Of a DNA stretch of 11,619 nucleotides, positions 8,203-11,619 are shown piece by piece. The translations under genes were made by a program, and so were the position numbers. Source of the DNA: Amoebophrya sp. AT5.2 (Eukaryota > Sar > Dinophyceae > Syndiniales > Amoebophryaceae); contig RXOD01006011.1 of NCBI GenBank assembly GCA_005223375.1, forward strand, positions 1 to 11,619, written 5' to 3'. The notes beneath the pieces are model-generated. The model was not told where the DNA came from. It saw nothing but the letters and a program-made list of their open reading frames with translations, and searched no databases. Position 1 is the stretch's first letter. Every line of letters begins with the position of its first letter.

Positions 8203-8216
8203 GCGCGAATCTTCTA
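8168..8216. repeat. Two-copy tandem repeat
   Basis: A 23-nt unit beginning CTAGCGTAAGCGCGAATC and ending TTCTA occurs at 8168-8190 and 8194-8216, period 26, without mismatch. Each copy contains GTAAGC, which resembles a 5' splice site. Confidence 0.85.
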
Positions 8217-8551
8217 AGTTCTTCGTAAACCTAAACCATCCCAGACTAGACCCATCTAAACCCAAGCTCCTCTCTAGACTGAAAGCGTTTTCTAGAGAAA
8301 AAGCCACTACTTACTTGTATAACCATCCATCGGTTCATCAGGCTCGTATTCTACGTCTACTCAACGTCGACATCACCTGAAAAACGAACGTAAGTGCGTC
8401 GTGTTTGAGTTTGCGCATACAAGAACCACTACGTACTAGCTACCACACATCGAGAACAGGAAAACAAAGAGGAGTCGCAACACAGTCGGCACACGACCAA
8501 AAGGTTTTGCAAGTTATTTTTCTGGTCGCGGTAGTAGTCGGATCGACGACG

Positions 8552-9871
8552 ATGAGAGCGGTGTACTCGAGCATCCTGGTCGTGGGCCTCCTCCTGCACG
8601 GGCACCACTTCGGGCTCGCTGTAGTCCTGCAACCAGGACAGCCCTCCTACAATCCGGTGTCAGGAAACGGAAACCCCGAGGTGTTCGCCGGCGTGTTGAT
8701 GGACTTACTGGGACCCGCGTCCGCCCGGTCTGTCGCGAAACTAAGCACTCTCTCAAGAGAAGACGTCCAGAAAAGACGTGAATTCTTGCACCGTCGGGCG
8801 AAGCCTCAGCTGGATAAGATCTGGGAGGCCTACGAGGCGCTGGCGCAAGAGCCGCTCGCGAACTACCAACTCGCTCTGGATGAGGGGCGGGGCCTCGACA
8901 AGACGATGGTCCGGAAAAAACTGCAAAATGTTCCGCGGGGGGTTGGGAGGCACATGTCTTCAGACTACTTCTCGGAGTTTGCGGACGATTTCTCCACCGA
9001 CCGAGCACGCGCTTTCTTGCTGCACTGGGCTGAAGAGGGAAGTCGGTACGCCCGTGGGACCGGTTCAGCCGAACTGAAGAGGGAGCTCGGCGGCTTCTTC
9101 TTCGACACTGATTTGCTGTTGCAAATGGGCGAAGATCGCGACGCGGGGATTATACGGCTGCGCGAGGGCACCACCGTGCGCATCCTGGGCCTGGGGGACG
9201 CGATCCGGGAGGAGCCTTGGGTGGACAAGCGGTGGGGGCAGCTTTCGCACGTGAACCCGGTTGCGCAGGGATTGATAGACGGCTCCTTCGCGAATAAACC
9301 GGACAAATTTCGTGTCGGTGAGGGTCGCATGATCACGACGTACGACGAAACTGGCGACGAGGGAATCGGCAAAGTGGTGTGCATGTTCCACCAAATGAGA
9401 AAAGGTGTGTTTGAGCAGACTTACGTCGTCGACGTACCCTACCGTCGTCTAGGGTACCCTACGGCTTCGCAGCGCGAGAGAGTCCTCCTGCCCACAAAGA
9501 GCTTTCAAATCGACGTCCCCGCCCCGTTTCTGCGGTTTCTGGCGCCCGTGGCGGTGCACCGCACGGAGGAAGGGCCCGGTCGGGGCCGTGGTGCACGGCA
9601 CCGGGGCCGTGGTGCACGGCACGGAGGAAGTGTGAGCTGGGATGTCACCCGCTTGCCGATTGAAGTCGCGGGAGGGGGATGGGCAGTCGAGGCTAAAGAG
9701 GAGGAGCGAAGGTGCAAAAAAAACTACGAGAATACGAAGGAAGCCGCCCTGGAAGCCGCAGAAGAAGAAGAAGAAGAAGAAGAAGAAGCAGAAGAAGCAG
9801 AAGAAGGAAACGAAGCAGATGAAGCAGAAGAAGCAGAAGAAGAAGAAGCGGAAGAGGCAGAGGAGGAGTAA
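8552..9871 (+). CDS. Unrecognised secreted protein with glutamate-rich tail
   Basis: Begins at the first ATG of a long frame and reaches a TAA at 9869-9871 (439 residues). Residues 1 to about 23 (MRAVYSSILVVGLLLHGHHF...) form a typical signal peptide: short basic start, hydrophobic core, small residues near the cut. Then comes a mainly helical, charged region (REDVQKRREFLHRRAKPQLDK and following), a mixed region with several Gly, Asp and Arg motifs (for example EGTTVRILGLGDAIREEPW), a basic RGRGARH repeat near 344-357, and from about 404 a tail almost wholly Glu and Ala. There are few cysteines, so it is not a disulfide-rich protein. No membrane segment other than the signal. The frame is open upstream to 8405 without another ATG. 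I recognise no family; VLLPTKSFQI faintly recalls ADP-ribosyltransferase ends but lacks the catalytic Glu pair. Likely secreted or lumenal. Confidence 0.75.
   Translation: MRAVYSSILVVGLLLHGHHFGLAVVLQPGQPSYNPVSGNGNPEVFAGVLMDLLGPASARSVAKLSTLSREDVQKRREFLHRRAKPQLDKIWEAYEALAQEPLANYQLALDEGRGLDKTMVRKKLQNVPRGVGRHMSSDYFSEFADDFSTDRARAFLLHWAEEGSRYARGTGSAELKRELGGFFFDTDLLLQMGEDRDAGIIRLREGTTVRILGLGDAIREEPWVDKRWGQLSHVNPVAQGLIDGSFANKPDKFRVGEGRMITTYDETGDEGIGKVVCMFHQMRKGVFEQTYVVDVPYRRLGYPTASQRERVLLPTKSFQIDVPAPFLRFLAPVAVHRTEEGPGRGRGARHRGRGARHGGSVSWDVTRLPIEVAGGGWAVEAKEEERRCKKNYENTKEAALEAAEEEEEEEEEAEEAEEGNEADEAEEAEEEEAEEAEEE
9581..9622. repeat. 21-bp tandem repeat inside the secreted-protein gene
   Basis: Two perfect copies of a 21-nt unit (9581-9601, 9602-9622) encode RGRGARH twice. 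A degenerate earlier relative (GGCGGTGCACCGCACGGAGGAA near 9550) suggests the block grew by local duplication. The period is a multiple of three, so the frame is kept. Confidence 0.85.
9761..9868. repeat. GAA-type microsatellite coding a poly-Glu tail
   Basis: Nine perfect GAA units (9761-9787) are followed by interrupted GAA, GCA, GCG and GAG codons up to the TAA. Slippage here would change tail length in steps of one residue. Confidence 0.9.
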
Positions 9872-9973
9872 CCGGCCGGGGCGGAGGAGGCCGCACCCGC
9901 GGAAACGGCAGTCGAGGAGGCTACCCCGGAAGCAGCAGTCGAGGAGGCTACCCCGGACATAGTGCAACCTTGA
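9872..9973 (+). other. In-frame continuation of the secreted-protein frame past its TAA
   Basis: Directly after the TAA at 9869-9871 the same frame stays open for 33 more codons to TGA 9971-9973 and keeps the same Glu/Ala/Pro character (PAGAEEAAPAETAVEEATPE and on). It contains a 27-nt tandem repeat (23 identical nt at 9908-9930 and 9935-9957) encoding AVEEATP twice. A GAA to TAA change would explain it: a recent nonsense mutation, a sequence error, or stop readthrough. Confidence 0.5.
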
Positions 9974-11619
9974 TGAGCAATGTAGCTATTTTTTAATTTA
10001 AAATTATATTTTCCATTCTACAAAATGAAAATATACCGCTTCGCCAAAGAAGCCCAGGTAAAAGAAGGCACAGCCGACGACAACTCCTCTCGTTCACCCT
10101 CGCATCGGATTCCTGTCGCGTGTGTGTAGAAATAGGAATGTAGCTTCATTATTGGCGTCGCCACATTAGCCTGCTACTATATATAGTACGTATAGTCTGG
10201 CTTTGGCTAACCTGCTAATATGGATCTGGAAAATTCCTTCCACGAGATCCGAGGCGCAAACTTGATTCAAGATGGTGATCGGACATCGACATAATGGCAG
10301 ACGAGCGGAAATGGACCGGCAATGGGGGCAGCGACTACATTAATCGTGTATGAAGCCCTCATTTCTATCATTTATATCCATTGAGTCAATTGAGTCAATT
10401 GAAAGAAAGAGATAGAGAAGTGGACAGTGATGTTCATGTATGGGCCATTTTTGCTGCGGGTCCGGGACTTCCTCCGATGCATGGCGCCTCGCATTTTCGA
10501 GTAAGTATATAAACAAGAATTAGAACAGTAAATATATTTATAAACAGAATCCCGGGAGAGGGAGACCGTGGATGGGGCTAGCAAATTGCACATGGCACTC
10601 TGAGTCCTTCCTTGCTTAGCACGACTACCTTGTCTCGTACGACGACTATAGTACAGAGGGACAGGGCTCGGCATTACAGTTATGGTTTTAGCACTTTTTG
10701 CAAACCCTTTCAAAATCAAATGATCTATGCAGTGCGATTCTACTTTGTCCAGCTGGGGTAATAAAGGCTGTCACTCTCAGTCTCACTACCGATCAATTAG
10801 TTTTCTGCATGGTCTGGAGGGACTCCTCCAGCCCCTGGCGTATCTCCATCCGAACGGGTTTTTTTTTTTTTTCCCTTAGCCAGGGATGTTAGAAACATGC
10901 AAACAAAGAATACGAAAAAACGGAAAGCGTGACGCCCACTGCCAGGGCTGCCGGTGAGTTGGAGGCAAGTACCAGCCCCAGGGGATGCTGTTCGCGAGCC
11001 AGAGTTATCGTCTCCTTACTCGTCAGTTTTTTACGGAGTAGAAGAAGAAATGAAAGCGTTTCGTTTGTTCGTCGTGGGAGAGATGCGGGAGGAAACCGAT
11101 GAACGAAATAAATTAGAATTGAGTATCTAGCGTTCTCTAAACTAGGAAGCCAAGACGAAAAGCCCGAAAACTGATCTCTCTGCGATTGCCAGCAAGCAGC
11201 TGTATTCTACCCCAGCAGCTAAAAAATGTAAAACAGCCCCGAAACCTGATTCCTTCACGAACGTGCTCGAGCAATACTATTCTGAGTAAGCCAGGTCTAT
11301 TAATTTCAATGGATGGAACTCTATTTCTTGGTCTACAAACGCTGCAGTCCAGTCAAACTGGCTTCCATATATAGTAGTGCGCTTTCATGCGTCACCAGGG
11401 GCCGCGAGCGATAGACCCAAGGCAGCAGCGGGCCTTGCGTTAGTTGTGCGCATTCTTGCGTCACCAGATCATCATCATTCTCACCTCATTTGTACCAGTT
11501 CTCATGAGCTCCGTTTTGTTATATCAATCTGATGTTTAAAACCGTATGGACGCCGCGTATGACCCTCTATTATGTCCTTCGTGCCTAGATGGCCTGCGAT
11601 GCCGATTACCAGCCCTGAG
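9974..11619. other. Long stretch without a supported gene
   Basis: AT-richer than the genes, with only short frames. Tiny ATG frames at 10025-10129 (34 residues, with a GTAAAA donor-like site after CAG) and 11050-11130 (26 residues) could be exons or chance. Other contents: TTGAGTCAA tandem units at 10381-10398, palindromic ACTATATATAGT near 10177, a hairpin CTGGAGG-GACT-CCTCCAG at 10814-10831 followed 27 bp later by a 14-T run (10859-10872), and the direct repeat at 11377-11467. No tRNA or rRNA gene was recognised. Confidence 0.5.
11377..11467. repeat. Direct repeat pair, 22 nt, 69 bp apart
   Basis: GTGCGCTTTCATGCGTCACCAG at 11377-11398 and a copy with two differences at 11446-11467 share the exact block TGCGTCACCAG. 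The spacer is GC-rich (about 47 bp). Function unknown. Confidence 0.8.

Larger units (their letters stand above)
7569..8551. other. Intergenic region between GCLC and the secreted-protein gene
   Basis: No long gene. Contents include an inverted repeat AAGGCTTTTCC (about 7721-7731) with GGAAAAGCTT (about 7782-7792), the A/T hairpin at 7883-7912, a possible two-exon mini ORF at 7935-8202, and a tandem repeat at 8168-8216. A GTAAGT at about 8391 (AACGTAAGTGCG) resembles a splice donor and may mark an untranslated exon of the next gene. Confidence 0.5.

Noticed and set aside
9420..9530. Possible ADP-ribosyltransferase C-terminal motif (VLLPTKSFQI) in the secreted protein
   Set aside because: The expected Glu-x-Glu pair before the VLLP motif is absent (the residues are Arg-Glu-Arg), and no other family motif could be aligned.
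9693..9967. Minus-strand and other-frame ORFs over the GAA tract (poly-Leu, poly-Phe, poly-Ser, poly-Lys)
   Set aside because: These are the five other readings of a GAA microsatellite and have no independent support.
10814..10872. Hairpin followed by a T-run as a rho-independent terminator
   Set aside because: The T-run begins 27 bp after the stem, there is no gene upstream, and the window is nuclear rather than bacterial.
1..11619. CRISPR array, tRNA, rRNA or dinoflagellate spliced-leader relic
   Set aside because: No regularly spaced repeats, no tRNA-like B-box context and no spliced-leader sequence were found by reading both strands; a dedicated search could still find a diverged copy.

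Overview
The window looks like nuclear DNA from a protist. Genes are interrupted by introns, coding sequence is GC-rich and intergenic sequence is more AT-rich, and there are no Shine-Dalgarno-led operons. The best-anchored gene is a six-exon catalytic subunit of glutamate-cysteine ligase (GCLC, gamma-glutamylcysteine synthetase; 2935-7568, + strand). It catalyses the first step of glutathione synthesis. Exons were placed by matching the translation to the known eukaryotic GCLC family.

The intron boundaries are the striking part. Introns 2 and 4 are ordinary GT-AG introns. Introns 1, 3 and 5, placed where the protein alignment demands, have no GT-AG ends and are bounded by short direct repeats (AAGT, AAG, CTCGA). 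Intron 5 is a clean element: a CTCGA duplication on both sides, directly followed inside by an 18-bp terminal inverted repeat with a perfect 12-bp core. Intron 3 has an imperfect version. This is the structure of transposon-like introns (introners). Non-canonical, repeat-bounded introns of this sort are described in dinoflagellates, most strikingly in the parasite Amoebophrya, so a syndinian or other dinoflagellate relative is my best guess for the host. That is an inference.

Layout: 1-225 is the 3' end of a gene for a protein with a cysteine-rich C-terminal membrane segment. 226-1012 has no convincing gene. 1013-1541 has coding character that changes frame, possibly a broken or spliced gene, followed by a perfect 18-bp hairpin at 1681-1729. 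2000-2934 is upstream sequence of GCLC. 2935-7568 is GCLC, with a long insertion in exon 5 and a C-terminal extension of about 200 residues. 7569-8551 is intergenic with a possible tiny two-exon ORF and tandem repeats. 8552-9871 encodes an unrecognised secreted protein with a Glu-rich tail; its frame continues past an in-frame TAA to 9973. 9974-11619 shows no supported gene.

The genes give no sign of acting together; the window reads as an ordinary stretch of protist chromosome whose interest lies in its introns.
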